In this document: in pieces, positions 7,457 through 14,968 of the stretch
Numbering within the stretch: position 1 is the stretch's first letter
Layout: the number at the start of each line of letters is the position of its first letter
Origin: an uncultured Ruminococcus sp.
Lineage (GTDB): Bacteria; Bacillota; Clostridia; Oscillospirales; Acutalibacteraceae
NCBI GenBank assembly: GCA_945632055.1
Contig: CALZCU010000001.1
Location: 1 to 17,673 of the forward strand
DNA length: 17,673 bases
Direction of reading: 5' to 3'
Translations under genes and position numbers: made by a program
Notes under the pieces: generated by a model
What the model was told of the DNA's origin: nothing
The model's database searches: none
What the model saw: only the letters and a program-made list of their open reading frames with translations

Positions 7457-8466
7457 ATGATTTTTATATTTTGTACTGTTTCAAATAAGAACAGAATTAA
7501 TATGAATAATATACCGGGGTTAATGAAAAATGATTGCATTTTTTCTTTTAAAGAAAGAAAAACACAATTTGAATCTGAGCTTGCCTGTGCGTTACTGTCG
7601 GTTATTTTAAAATAATTTTTATCCTTTACAATAAGAAGGAAGAATGACAGCAGGCCGAGAATACAGAAGGTTGCAACAAGAATATAGTCAAGCACAAAGA
7701 AGGCTTGCTTGCTTAACACTCCCGAGCTTTGCAGAATATCCAGCACAACAGCGTAAAAATTATTGATGAAATGAATAATTATCGACGGCAGAATTGAATT
7801 TGTTTTGCAGTCGACAAAAGCAAAAATCAGTCCGAGAATAAATGCAAAGGGAATCTGAGTAATGTTTCCGTGCATTGCTCCGAAAAGCAGGGATGAGGTT
7901 ATAATAGCAAAAACATCGCCGTATTTTCTCAATGCTCCCATCAGAACGCCACGGAATGCAAATTCCTCTGCCAGAGCAGGTACAACAGCACTTGAGATAA
8001 TATAAAGCAGAATTTCGGGGATTGAAGATACATTGATGGAAAAATTGACCTTGTTTTCAAATCCAAAGACAGAAAAGTTTGATATTATAATCGATGAAGC
8101 GAAGTTTGCAATCATAGCCACAGCCATTCCGATAAAAATAATGGGAATAAGCGTTCCGAGCTTGACATATTTCACTTTTACTGTTTCTGCTATTTTTCTG
8201 TTCGAGAATAAAAAATAGAAAAATGCTGGTAGAACAGCCGAAAAAACAGATATAAAAATATTCAGATAAAACAACGGAATTTTTTCAAATCGAATTTCAG
8301 GAATATACTTCAGTGCCTCATTTGAAACACTTGACAGAAAAAGCATTGTTGCATAGTACGCAAAAATAAAAAAGCCAAGACCGCTTGAAGTTTTCTGAAC
8401 GGAGCGCCTGAGGCAGTATTTTTTGTAATCCTGTAAATCAGCGTCAGACGGAGTATTTATTATCAT
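7453..8466 (-). CDS. CPBP-family intramembrane metalloprotease (CAAX protease/Abi type)
   Basis: Polytopic membrane protein of 337 residues with about eight hydrophobic segments. The three family motifs are present: EEFAFRG (E167, E168, R172), FGAMHGN with H199, and HFINNF with H232 and N236, which build the membrane-embedded glutamate/histidine active site. Bacterial members are linked to bacteriocin self-immunity, peptide processing or housekeeping; nothing here decides which. No bacteriocin gene is adjacent; the nearest RiPP precursor is about 6.5 kb away. The start ATG 8466 has GGAAGTGAT upstream and a promoter at 8491-8519. Its stop overlaps the tadA start (ATGA). A final hydrophobic helix (about 317-330) after the protease domain is an extra segment that not all members have. 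Confidence 0.88.
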   Translation of the reverse strand: MIINTPSDADLQDYKKYCLRRSVQKTSSGLGFFIFAYYATMLFLSSVSNEALKYIPEIRFEKIPLFYLNIFISVFSAVLPAFFYFLFSNRKIAETVKVKYVKLGTLIPIIFIGMAVAMIANFASSIIISNFSVFGFENKVNFSINVSSIPEILLYIISSAVVPALAEEFAFRGVLMGALRKYGDVFAIITSSLLFGAMHGNITQIPFAFILGLIFAFVDCKTNSILPSIIIHFINNFYAVVLDILQSSGVLSKQAFFVLDYILVATFCILGLLSFFLLIVKDKNYFKITDSNAQASSDSNCVFLSLKEKMQSFFINPGILFILILFLFETVQNIKII

Positions 8467-8490
8467 AATCTTATCACTTCCAATGAGCCT

Positions 8491-8519
8491 ATTTTATCAT
8501 ATCATAGTGAATAATTCAA
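8491..8519 (-). promoter_or_regulatory. Sigma-A promoter of the CPBP-tadA pair
   Basis: On the minus strand TTGAAT (8519-8514), 17 bases, TAAAAT (8496-8491), giving a leader of about 18 bases. Confidence 0.65.
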
Positions 8520-8527
8520 GGCGGCTC

Positions 8528-8556
8528 TTGAATATTGCATTGGACAATGATATAAT
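8528..8556 (+). promoter_or_regulatory. Extended -10 promoter of the 5'-nucleotidase gene
   Basis: TTGAAT (8528-8533), 17 bases, TATAAT (8551-8556) preceded by TGA (extended -10). It lies back-to-back with the divergent CPBP promoter; the two -35 boxes are 8 bases apart. The ribosome site AAAGGTGGGAG (8563-8573) precedes ATG 8578. Confidence 0.75.
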
Positions 8557-8577
8557 TGCCATAAAGGTGGGAGATAT

Positions 8578-10437
8578 ATGAAGAAAATAATCTCAACGGT
8601 TTTGACAGCCGTAATACTGCTTTCCTGCTGTGTTTCGGCTTTTGCCACAGAGGACGAAGGCAGAGAGTTTTGTCTGAAAATCGTTCATACAAATGACATT
8701 CACTCCCGTGTTGTTGAAAACAGTAAGAGCGGAATTATCGGTGTGCCAAAGCTTAAAACCCTGATTGACAGTCACATAAAGGACTCCGATATGAATTTTG
8801 TCCTTGATTCGGGCGATACCTATCACGGTCAGTCAATAGCTACTCTTGTTCAGGGCGAGTCTATTGCGCAGCTTATCGGCGACTGCGGATATGACGCTAT
8901 GACGGCAGGCAATCACGATTGGAATTACGGCAAGGATAGACTCAAGGAGCTTGTTAAAATTACAGATGAAAATGATATCAGAGATTTTAAAATGCTGACA
9001 GGAAATGTAATTAACAATGACGGTACAGCCTTTTTTGATGACGAATATCTGATAAAGTCTGTTGAAAAGAACGGCGAAACACTTAAGGTAGGCGTGTTCG
9101 GCGTAATTGACCCCCGGATATACAGCAAAACATCGCCGAGCAATGTTGCGGGAATTTCATTTACAGATATGAAGGAGTATTCCGAAAAGGCTGTTGATTA
9201 TCTCGAGGCACAGGGCTGTCAGCTGATAATAGCTCTTACTCATTCCTACAGTCCCGTTCAGCTTGCATCAAGTGTTGACGGTGTTGATTTGTGGCTTGCA
9301 GGTCACGAGCATATAAAGCTTGACGAAACTGTCACTACTCCGAACGGAGAAAAGACCCGTGTTGTTGAAAACGGATATTATCTTTACGATGTCGGCTTGA
9401 TTGAGCTTGACTTCGATTTAAACGAAAATAACGAGATTGAAAACCTTGAATACAAAACAAGCGACAAGGATTATTCCTTGTGTGCAGAAGTTGCTCCCGA
9501 TGATACTGTGCTTTCTCAGCTTATCAAAATTCAGCAGGCTCAGAGCGTAATTCTCAACAGAGTTGTAGGCGCATCACCTGCCGACCTCGACGGTGTATGG
9601 GAGAATCTGAGAATTGATGAAACCAATCTCGGCAGAGCAGTAACAGACGCATATCTGCTCGAAACAGGCGCGGATGTTGCCTTTGAAAATGCAGGCGGTA
9701 TCCGTGCTTCAATCAATAAGGGCGATGTAACCTACGGATATATTCTCAGCGTTATGCCCTACGGAAACTACATTGTAACAAAGCAGGTGTCAGGTCAGGA
9801 TTTGCTTGATATTCTTGAAACATCAATTGACATTCAGATTAAAAGCATTGAAGCATATAACTCAGGCGTTTATGATGCTTGGCCTACAAACAGCGGAAGC
9901 ACCCTGCAAATCGGCGGTATGACGGTAAAGTACGACATCACAAAGCCCTTTGGTGAGAGAGTACAATCCGCTTTTGTCGGAAGTAATCCACTTGACAAGG
10001 AAAGCAAATATACTGTTGCAACGAATAACTTTGTTGCAGTGTCAGATGTATATCCTCAGCTTGCACAAAAGGAGGAGTCAGGAGAGTTTTCTGCCTGCGA
10101 CGAAGCATTTATTAAATACTTTGAGCAGGATCCTTCTGCAATACTTGACAGTGTCAATACTCAGAGAATGATTAGGGTTTCATCTCAGCCTGGTACACAG
10201 CCTGAAACCAATCCGACAGAAACAACCGCTCCTACCTCTACTGCACCGGCAGGAACAAACCCGACATCTTCAACCTCTGATGAGCCCACAACAAATAACG
10301 GAGCTGTGTCAACTCCCGATACTCCGAACAACGGCATTTCAACAGGCGCAGACCCGACGATTTATGTAGCAATAACACTGCTTTTAATTTCCGCTTCATC
10401 AATCTGTTTTTTCAGAAGAAGGCTGAATAGTAAATAA
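8578..10437 (+). CDS. Secreted, membrane-anchored 5'-nucleotidase/UDP-sugar hydrolase
   Basis: Exported metallophosphoesterase that removes phosphate from nucleotides or cleaves UDP-sugars outside the cell, supplying nucleosides and phosphate. Signal peptide 1-24 (MKK, hydrophobic core, cleavage after SAFA). Metallophosphatase domain: HTNDIHSR (D40, H42), DSGDTYHG (D80), AGNHDW (N112, H113), THSY (H222), AGHEH (H243, H245). C-terminal nucleotidase domain from about 325: LGRAVTDAYL, FENAGGIRASI (369-379) and MPYGNYIV (393-400), which bind the nucleotide. Residues 536-590 are a Thr/Pro/Ser/Asn-rich wall-spanning linker, followed by a transmembrane helix (about 594-612) and RRR. This order resembles a sortase substrate, but no LPXTG is present; STGAD just before the helix could be a divergent signal. 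Single gene with its own promoter and terminator. Confidence 0.92.
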   Translation: MKKIISTVLTAVILLSCCVSAFATEDEGREFCLKIVHTNDIHSRVVENSKSGIIGVPKLKTLIDSHIKDSDMNFVLDSGDTYHGQSIATLVQGESIAQLIGDCGYDAMTAGNHDWNYGKDRLKELVKITDENDIRDFKMLTGNVINNDGTAFFDDEYLIKSVEKNGETLKVGVFGVIDPRIYSKTSPSNVAGISFTDMKEYSEKAVDYLEAQGCQLIIALTHSYSPVQLASSVDGVDLWLAGHEHIKLDETVTTPNGEKTRVVENGYYLYDVGLIELDFDLNENNEIENLEYKTSDKDYSLCAEVAPDDTVLSQLIKIQQAQSVILNRVVGASPADLDGVWENLRIDETNLGRAVTDAYLLETGADVAFENAGGIRASINKGDVTYGYILSVMPYGNYIVTKQVSGQDLLDILETSIDIQIKSIEAYNSGVYDAWPTNSGSTLQIGGMTVKYDITKPFGERVQSAFVGSNPLDKESKYTVATNNFVAVSDVYPQLAQKEESGEFSACDEAFIKYFEQDPSAILDSVNTQRMIRVSSQPGTQPETNPTETTAPTSTAPAGTNPTSSTSDEPTTNNGAVSTPDTPNNGISTGADPTIYVAITLLLISASSICFFRRRLNSK

Positions 10438-10451
10438 TTTCAGATAATAAT

Positions 10452-10496
10452 AAATGCTGTTTGCATAGATTCTCGTCTTTGCAAACAGCATTTTAA
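10452..10496 (+). terminator. Intrinsic terminator after the 5'-nucleotidase gene
   Basis: Fourteen-pair stem AAATGCTGTTTGCA (10452-10465)/TGCAAACAGCATTT (10480-10493), 14-base loop, then T-rich sequence. The minus-strand T-run is weaker, but it may also serve hemW from the other side. Confidence 0.85.
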
Positions 10497-10513
10497 TATT
10501 CTTACAGTCCCTA

Positions 10514-10642
10514 CTATAATAAATCGCTGAGTATAGTATTAGAAACAAGAAATCCCTTCGGAGTAAAATGTGCGCTTTTATCGGTAAGTACCATAAACCC
10601 CATATCAGCGTATTTTTCAATCTTTTTCACCGTTGAATTTGG
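10514..10642 (-). pseudogene. hemW: Severed C-terminal tail of hemW beyond the in-frame TAG
   Basis: Directly after the TAG at 10645-10643 the same frame stays open for 42 codons to a second TAG (10516-10514). It reads PNSTVKKIEKYADMGFMVLT, then ...FTPKGFLVSNTILSDLL, which is the ordinary end of a HemW protein (HemN_C winged-helix region). Read through, the protein would be 366 residues, within the normal family length. No ribosome site or start makes this piece a gene of its own. Confidence 0.8.
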
Positions 10643-11614
10643 CTATGCTTCGCCGAATTTCATTTTGTATTCATCAAAATCAATACCGCTCACAAGCCTG
10701 AGAGCAAGCATAATATACTCCTCACGACTTCCGCCCTTGCAGTCAAAAACAGTCCTGTTACAGTAGAAATCGTCCATATTTCTGCCGTAATAAAAACGCT
10801 CACCGTTAAAAAAGGAATGAGCCGACGGACCTATTCCGATGTATTCACCGCATTTCCAATAATTTATGTTGTGTCTGCTCTCAAAGCCTTCCTTTGCAAA
10901 ATTTGAAATCTCATATTGCTTAAAGCCGAGCCTTTCAAGATATTCAACAGCAGATAAAAATAATTCAGCCTGATAATCCTCGTCAGGCAGTGAAAGAGAG
11001 CTTTTTGCTTTGTCAAAAGCAGTTCCTTTTTCAATTTTCAGAATATACGATGAAATATGCTTTACTCCGCAGTCTGAGCAAAAGTCAATGGAGCGTTTCA
11101 GACTCTCTTTTGTCTGGAAAGGAATCCCCATCATAAGGTCGAGCGATATATTTTCAAAGCCTGAATTCTGTGCAAGCCTTACGGTTAATTCGGCTTCCTT
11201 AGCTGTATGTATCCTGCCGATTGCCTTTAGCTCCCTTTCGTCTGCACTTTGCATACCTACAGAAATTCTGTTGAAGCCTGTGCATTTAAGCAAATCAAAG
11301 TCAAGTGCCTTGCCCGATTCGGGATTTACTTCGGTTGTAATTTCTGCATTGTCAGCAATCTTAAAGCATTGCTTAATCTGATTTAGTAAGTACGACAGCC
11401 TTTCTGCTCCCAGAACACTCGGAGTTCCTCCGCCGAAATATATGCTTGAAACCTCTCTGTCGTTTTTTTTACTCCAGAATCTGATTTTGTCTGCAAGTGA
11501 TTTTGTGTAGATGTCATATTCGGCTTCGCCAAGGCTGTGACTGTAAAAGTCGCAGTAGGGACATTTACTTTTGCAGAACGGGATATGAATATACAGTCCT
11601 ATAGAATTGCTCAT
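10643..11614 (-). CDS. hemW: HemW, radical SAM haem chaperone, truncated by an in-frame stop
   Basis: HemN-like radical SAM protein that binds haem and a [4Fe-4S] cluster and delivers haem to respiratory proteins. The cluster motif C14-x3-C18-x2-C21 in FCKSKCPYCDFY has CDF where true HemN coproporphyrinogen dehydrogenases have CGC, which favours HemW. GGGTPS (61-66) is the SAM-binding glycine motif, and EVNPES, GMQSADERELKAIGR and LDLMMGIP follow in order. ISNFAKEGFESRHNINYWK and GIGPSAHSF are HemW signatures. As encoded it has 323 residues and stops at TAG within the C-terminal domain; the next 42 codons in frame are the missing end. Start ATG 11614 has AGAGG upstream. Whether the shortened protein works is unknown; the cause may be mutation, strain variation or a base error. 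Confidence 0.9.
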   Translation of the reverse strand: MSNSIGLYIHIPFCKSKCPYCDFYSHSLGEAEYDIYTKSLADKIRFWSKKNDREVSSIYFGGGTPSVLGAERLSYLLNQIKQCFKIADNAEITTEVNPESGKALDFDLLKCTGFNRISVGMQSADERELKAIGRIHTAKEAELTVRLAQNSGFENISLDLMMGIPFQTKESLKRSIDFCSDCGVKHISSYILKIEKGTAFDKAKSSLSLPDEDYQAELFLSAVEYLERLGFKQYEISNFAKEGFESRHNINYWKCGEYIGIGPSAHSFFNGERFYYGRNMDDFYCNRTVFDCKGGSREEYIMLALRLVSGIDFDEYKMKFGEA

Positions 11615-11645
11615 AAAAACCTCTGAAATATCTGTAAATGTGTTT

Positions 11646-11671
11646 GAGCCGGAAACAAAAGTTCCCGGCTC
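11646..11671 (-). other. Stem-loop in the hemW leader
   Basis: GAGCCGGAAAC/GTTCCCGGCTC pair with one mismatch around an AAAA loop on the plus strand (TTTT on the transcribed strand). It lies in the untranslated leader of hemW. No T-run follows, so it is not a typical terminator. Possible mRNA-stability or regulatory structure. Confidence 0.4.
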
Positions 11672-11732
11672 GATTTGGAAGGTATATGAAAAAAAATAAG
11701 GAAAAATCTGTTTTTCAACCTTTTACGGTAAT

Positions 11733-11761
11733 ATATTACAACATTTTAATCATTTTGTCAA
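11733..11761 (-). promoter_or_regulatory. Sigma-A promoter of hemW
   Basis: On the minus strand TTGACA (11761-11756), 17 bases, TAATAT (11738-11733). It predicts a leader of about 110 bases, unusually long for this window. The leader holds an A/U-rich hairpin followed by eight U (11696-11689) and the stem-loop at 11646-11671. Confidence 0.75.
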
Positions 11762-11804
11762 GGTTTTGTATTATTTTATTTTTAAATTATTTCATTCGTT
11801 TTTG

Positions 11805-11834
11805 TTGACATATACAGCTTAAAAATAGTAAAAT
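11805..11834 (+). promoter_or_regulatory. Promoter of prfC
   Basis: TTGACA (11805-11810), 18 bases, TAAAAT (11829-11834); divergent from the hemW promoter. The ribosome site GAAAGGAAAG (11874-11883) precedes ATG 11891. Confidence 0.7.
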
Positions 11835-11890
11835 ATAAAATTGAGAAAAATATATCTAAATGTAGTTGACTACGAAAGGAAAGTAGTTTT

Positions 11891-13477
11891 ATGAGTTCAT
11901 TAAGAGATGAGATAAGCAAGCGCAGAACCTTTGCGATTATTTCCCACCCTGACGCAGGTAAAACAACGCTTACCGAAAAGATTCTGCTTTACGGAGGTGC
12001 AATTAACCTTGCAGGCTCTGTAAAGGGCAAGAGAACTGCAAAACACGCAGTTTCCGACTGGATGGAAATTGAAAAACAGCGTGGTATTTCCGTTACATCA
12101 TCTGTATTGCAGTTTAAGTATGACGGCTACTGTATTAATATACTCGACACACCGGGACACGAGGACTTCTCTGAGGATACTTACAGAACACTGATGGCTG
12201 CCGATTCTGCCGTAATGGTAATTGACGGCTCAAAGGGTGTTGAAAAGCAGACTATCAAGCTCTTCAAGGTTTGCGTTATGCGCAATATCCCAATCATCAC
12301 TTTTATCAATAAGATGGACAGGGATGCTAAAAACCCCTTTGATTTGCTTGAGGATATTGAAAATGTACTCGGAATCAACACTTATCCAATCAATTGGCCG
12401 ATAGGCTCAGGCAAGGAGTTTAAGGGAGTATTCGACAGAAATTCAAGAAAAATTCTGTCATTTACTGCAAACAACGGTCAGAAAGAGGTTGAGAAGAAGG
12501 AGCTTGCTCTCGATGATCCTGCTCTTGAGGAAACAATCGGAATTTATCATAAGCAGGATTTGTTTGACGATATTGAGCTTCTTGACGGTGCAGGCGATGA
12601 ATTTGACCTTGATGCTGTCAGATGCGGAAAGCTGACGCCTGTATTCTTCGGCTCTGCTCTGACAAATTTCGGTGTTGAACCTTTCCTTGAGCAGTTCTTA
12701 AAGCTCACAACTTCACCCTTGCCGAGAGAAACAGTCAGCGAGGAAATCGACCCGATGTCCGAGGACTTCTCTGCATTTGTATTTAAAATTCAGGCTAATA
12801 TGAACAAGGCTCATCGTGATAGAATTGCTTTTATGAGAATTTGCAGCGGAAAATTTGAGAAAAATATGGAGGTTTTCCATATTCAGGGCAATAAAAAGAT
12901 GCGCCTTTCACAGCCTCAGCAGATTATGGCGCAGGAAAGAGAAATTGTTGACGAAGCCTATGCAGGCGACATTATCGGTGTGTTCGATCCTGGCATATTC
13001 TCAATCGGAGATACAATCTGCTCAGCAGGGCATAAGGTGCAGTTTAAGGGTATCCCGACATTTGCTCCCGAACACTTTGCGCTTGTGCGGCAGAAGGACA
13101 CAATGAAGCGCAAGCAGTTTATAAAGGGAACAAGTCAGATTGCACAGGAGGGTGCAATACAGATTTTTCAGGAACTTGACGCAGGTATGGAAGAGGTTAT
13201 TGTCGGCGTAGTCGGCGTTCTTCAATTTGATGTCCTCAAATACCGCCTTGAAAACGAATACAATGTTGACATTGTTATGGAAACGCTCCCTTATGAATAT
13301 ATCCGCTGGATTGTAAATGATGATATAGACCCCAAGATATTAGACCTTGCTTCGGACACAAAGCGTATTCAGGATTTAAAGGGAAATCATCTTCTGCTTT
13401 TCACAAGCTATTGGAGCATAAATTGGGCGCTTGAGCATAACAAGGGACTTGAACTCAGAGAATTTGGTACAAATTAA
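11891..13477 (+). CDS. prfC: Peptide chain release factor 3 (RF3)
   Basis: Translational GTPase that recycles RF1/RF2 from the ribosome after termination. At 528 residues it is the normal length. The GTPase domain has the P-loop HPDAGKTT (19-26), the switch I region EKQRGISV (61-68), switch II DTPGHEDF (86-93) and NKMD (140-143). FGSALTNFGVEPFLEQFL (about 255) ends the G domain; the OB-like domain 2 and the RF3 C-terminal domain (LQFDVLKYRLENEYNVD, then SDTKRIQDLKGNHLLLF) follow. The VSDWMEIE and KGKRTAKHA segments separate RF3 from EF-G. The gene has its own promoter and is followed after 13 bases by the decarboxylase gene, so the two are likely co-transcribed. Confidence 0.96.
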   Translation: MSSLRDEISKRRTFAIISHPDAGKTTLTEKILLYGGAINLAGSVKGKRTAKHAVSDWMEIEKQRGISVTSSVLQFKYDGYCINILDTPGHEDFSEDTYRTLMAADSAVMVIDGSKGVEKQTIKLFKVCVMRNIPIITFINKMDRDAKNPFDLLEDIENVLGINTYPINWPIGSGKEFKGVFDRNSRKILSFTANNGQKEVEKKELALDDPALEETIGIYHKQDLFDDIELLDGAGDEFDLDAVRCGKLTPVFFGSALTNFGVEPFLEQFLKLTTSPLPRETVSEEIDPMSEDFSAFVFKIQANMNKAHRDRIAFMRICSGKFEKNMEVFHIQGNKKMRLSQPQQIMAQEREIVDEAYAGDIIGVFDPGIFSIGDTICSAGHKVQFKGIPTFAPEHFALVRQKDTMKRKQFIKGTSQIAQEGAIQIFQELDAGMEEVIVGVVGVLQFDVLKYRLENEYNVDIVMETLPYEYIRWIVNDDIDPKILDLASDTKRIQDLKGNHLLLFTSYWSINWALEHNKGLELREFGTN

Positions 13478-13480
13478 ATC

Positions 13481-13487
13481 AGGAGGA
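13481..13487 (+). promoter_or_regulatory. Ribosome site fixing the decarboxylase start
   Basis: AGGAGGA lies 3 bases after the prfC stop and ends 3-4 bases before ATG 13491. The frame is open 60 bases further upstream inside prfC, but the site shows translation begins at 13491. Confidence 0.85.
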
Positions 13488-13490
13488 TAT

Positions 13491-14903
13491 ATGCTGTACG
13501 ATAAATTGAAAAAATATTCAGACAGCGGCATATATCCTTTTCATATGCCGGGACATAAGAGAGTAAATATAAATCCTGAATCAACAATTCCGTATAATAT
13601 CGACTTAACGGAAATTGACGGTTTTGACAATCTCCATAATCCCAGCGGCTGTATAAGGTCGGTCGAGAATAAGGCGGAAGATTTGTATTGTGCAAAGAGA
13701 GCGTTTTTGCTTGTCAACGGCGCAACAGGAGGAATACTCTCGTCAATTCGTGCAATGACCAATTTCGGTGATAAGGTAATTATGGCTCGGAACTGTCACA
13801 AATCTGTTTACAATGCTGTCGAGCTTTGTGGACTAAGGCCGAAATATATTCTGCCTGATTATGACAGCGAATACGGTATTTTCACTTCAGTATCACCGAG
13901 CAGTCTTGAAGCCCTGCTGAAAGAAAACACTGACGCAAGGCTTGTTATTATTACATCACCGACTTATGAGGGCGTAGCCTCTGATATCAAGTCTATTGCC
14001 GAAATATGTCACAGGTATAATGCAAGGCTGTTTGTTGACGAGGCTCACGGAGCGCATTTCCCGTTTTCAGACTGTTTCCCGAATGAAGCGGTAAAATGCG
14101 GAGCCGATGTTGCCGTAGTGAGCCTGCATAAAACGCTTCCGTCACTTACTCAGACCGCCCTGCTACTTACAAATGACGCTGAATTGACCGATTCACTGCA
14201 GGAAAATCTGTCTGTATTTGAAACAAGCAGTCCGTCATATATATTAATGAGTGCAATTGAATGTTGTCTTGATTTTATTTCAAAAAATAAAAGCTTATTT
14301 GAAATCTATAAAAAAAATCTGTCGTCATTCTATGCTTCGACAAAAGCTCTCGGAAGGCTGTCTGTTCTATATAATGACAATGCTTTTGCGGAGAAATGCT
14401 TTGATTTTGACCTTGGAAAAATAATCATTTCAACAAAGGACATTGCACTCAGCGGAACAGAGCTTGCAGAAATTTTGAGGGATGAATATAAAATTGAAAC
14501 CGAAATGGCTTATAATTCTTATGTGATTGCAATGACCTCTGTATGTGATAAAAAAGAGGGCTTTGCTCGACTGAAAAATGCTCTGCTTGAAATTGATAAA
14601 GAATATAATAATTCTGAAACAGAAAAAAACAAGACCTTTATTCCAAAAATTCCGAATTTGAAATTTTTTGCAAACGATAGAAAAAGGCATAAATCTGACC
14701 TTATTCCTTTTGCTGATGCAAAGGGCAGGGTTGCCCTTGAATATGTATGGGCATATCCTCCCGGTGTTCCCTTGATTATTCCCGGGGAAATAATAGACGA
14801 TGAGCTGATAAGTCAGATAAATGCGCTTACTTCAAGCAAAACTTCCATTAATTCCACACAAAATAATATGCCGAAATACATTTCAGTTGTCAAACCTGAT
14901 TGA
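13491..14903 (+). CDS. Orn/Lys/Arg decarboxylase-family PLP enzyme
   Basis: Fold-type I PLP amino acid decarboxylase of the short Gram-positive form (470 residues, like B. subtilis SpeA/YaaO), lacking the N-terminal wing domain of the enterobacterial enzymes. MLYDKLKKYSDSGIYPFHMPGHKR is the family's N-terminal signature. NGATGGILSSIRA (76-88) binds the phosphate, CHKSVYNA (102-109) carries the histidine that stacks on PLP, FVDEAHGAHF (181-190) has D183 and H186, and SLHKTLPSLTQTALL (211-225) gives the Schiff-base lysine K214. The small C-terminal domain ends with ALEYVWAYPPGVPLIIPGE. It probably makes a polyamine precursor (agmatine or cadaverine); the substrate cannot be read from the sequence. 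Start chosen by AGGAGG. No terminator is visible before the promoter of the next gene, whose -35 overlaps this stop. Confidence 0.9.
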   Translation: MLYDKLKKYSDSGIYPFHMPGHKRVNINPESTIPYNIDLTEIDGFDNLHNPSGCIRSVENKAEDLYCAKRAFLLVNGATGGILSSIRAMTNFGDKVIMARNCHKSVYNAVELCGLRPKYILPDYDSEYGIFTSVSPSSLEALLKENTDARLVIITSPTYEGVASDIKSIAEICHRYNARLFVDEAHGAHFPFSDCFPNEAVKCGADVAVVSLHKTLPSLTQTALLLTNDAELTDSLQENLSVFETSSPSYILMSAIECCLDFISKNKSLFEIYKKNLSSFYASTKALGRLSVLYNDNAFAEKCFDFDLGKIIISTKDIALSGTELAEILRDEYKIETEMAYNSYVIAMTSVCDKKEGFARLKNALLEIDKEYNNSETEKNKTFIPKIPNLKFFANDRKRHKSDLIPFADAKGRVALEYVWAYPPGVPLIIPGEIIDDELISQINALTSSKTSINSTQNNMPKYISVVKPD

Positions 14904-14928
14904 CAAACAATGTATTGTGTGGTAATAT
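14900..14928 (+). promoter_or_regulatory. Strong sigma-A promoter of the SCIFF gene
   Basis: Consensus TTGACA (14900-14905) overlapping the decarboxylase stop, 17 bases, TAATAT (14923-14928). Between the boxes lies the inverted repeat ACAAT-GT-ATTGT (14907-14918), which could be an operator. One of the best promoters in the window, as expected for an abundant peptide. Confidence 0.8.
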
Positions 14929-14952
14929 CTATATATAAACCAATATTCTTAC

Positions 14953-14958
14953 AAGGAG
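14953..14958 (+). promoter_or_regulatory. Ribosome site of the SCIFF gene
   Basis: AAGGAG ends 10 bases before ATG 14969. An in-frame ATG at 14960 is only one base from the site and would add just three residues, so it is unlikely to be used. Confidence 0.65.
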
Positions 14959-14968
14959 TATGATTACA

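Noticed and set aside
7001..7615. Plus-strand 204-codon open frame
   Set aside because: It is antisense to tadA and the end of the CPBP gene, with no ribosome site or recognisable motif; tadA and CPBP motifs decide the strand.
7453..8466. CPBP protease as immunity or processing factor for the SCIFF peptide
   Set aside because: It is about 6.5 kb away on the other strand, coupled to tadA, and SCIFF systems do not need it; no evidence of a link.
10399..10620. Minus-strand 73-codon open frame after hemW
   Set aside because: It is in another frame from the hemW tail and runs through the terminator hairpin; the hemW frame has the conserved C-terminal sequence.
10643..10645. Genome-wide TAG recoding or pyrrolysine at the hemW TAG
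   Set aside because: tadA ends in TAG right before its terminator and hemW itself would end in TAG, so TAG works as a stop here; nothing suggests a pyrrolysine context.
13431..13490. Longer decarboxylase start inside prfC
   Set aside because: AGGAGG at 13481-13486 and the family N-terminus MLYDKLKKYSDSGIYPFHMPGH point to ATG 13491.
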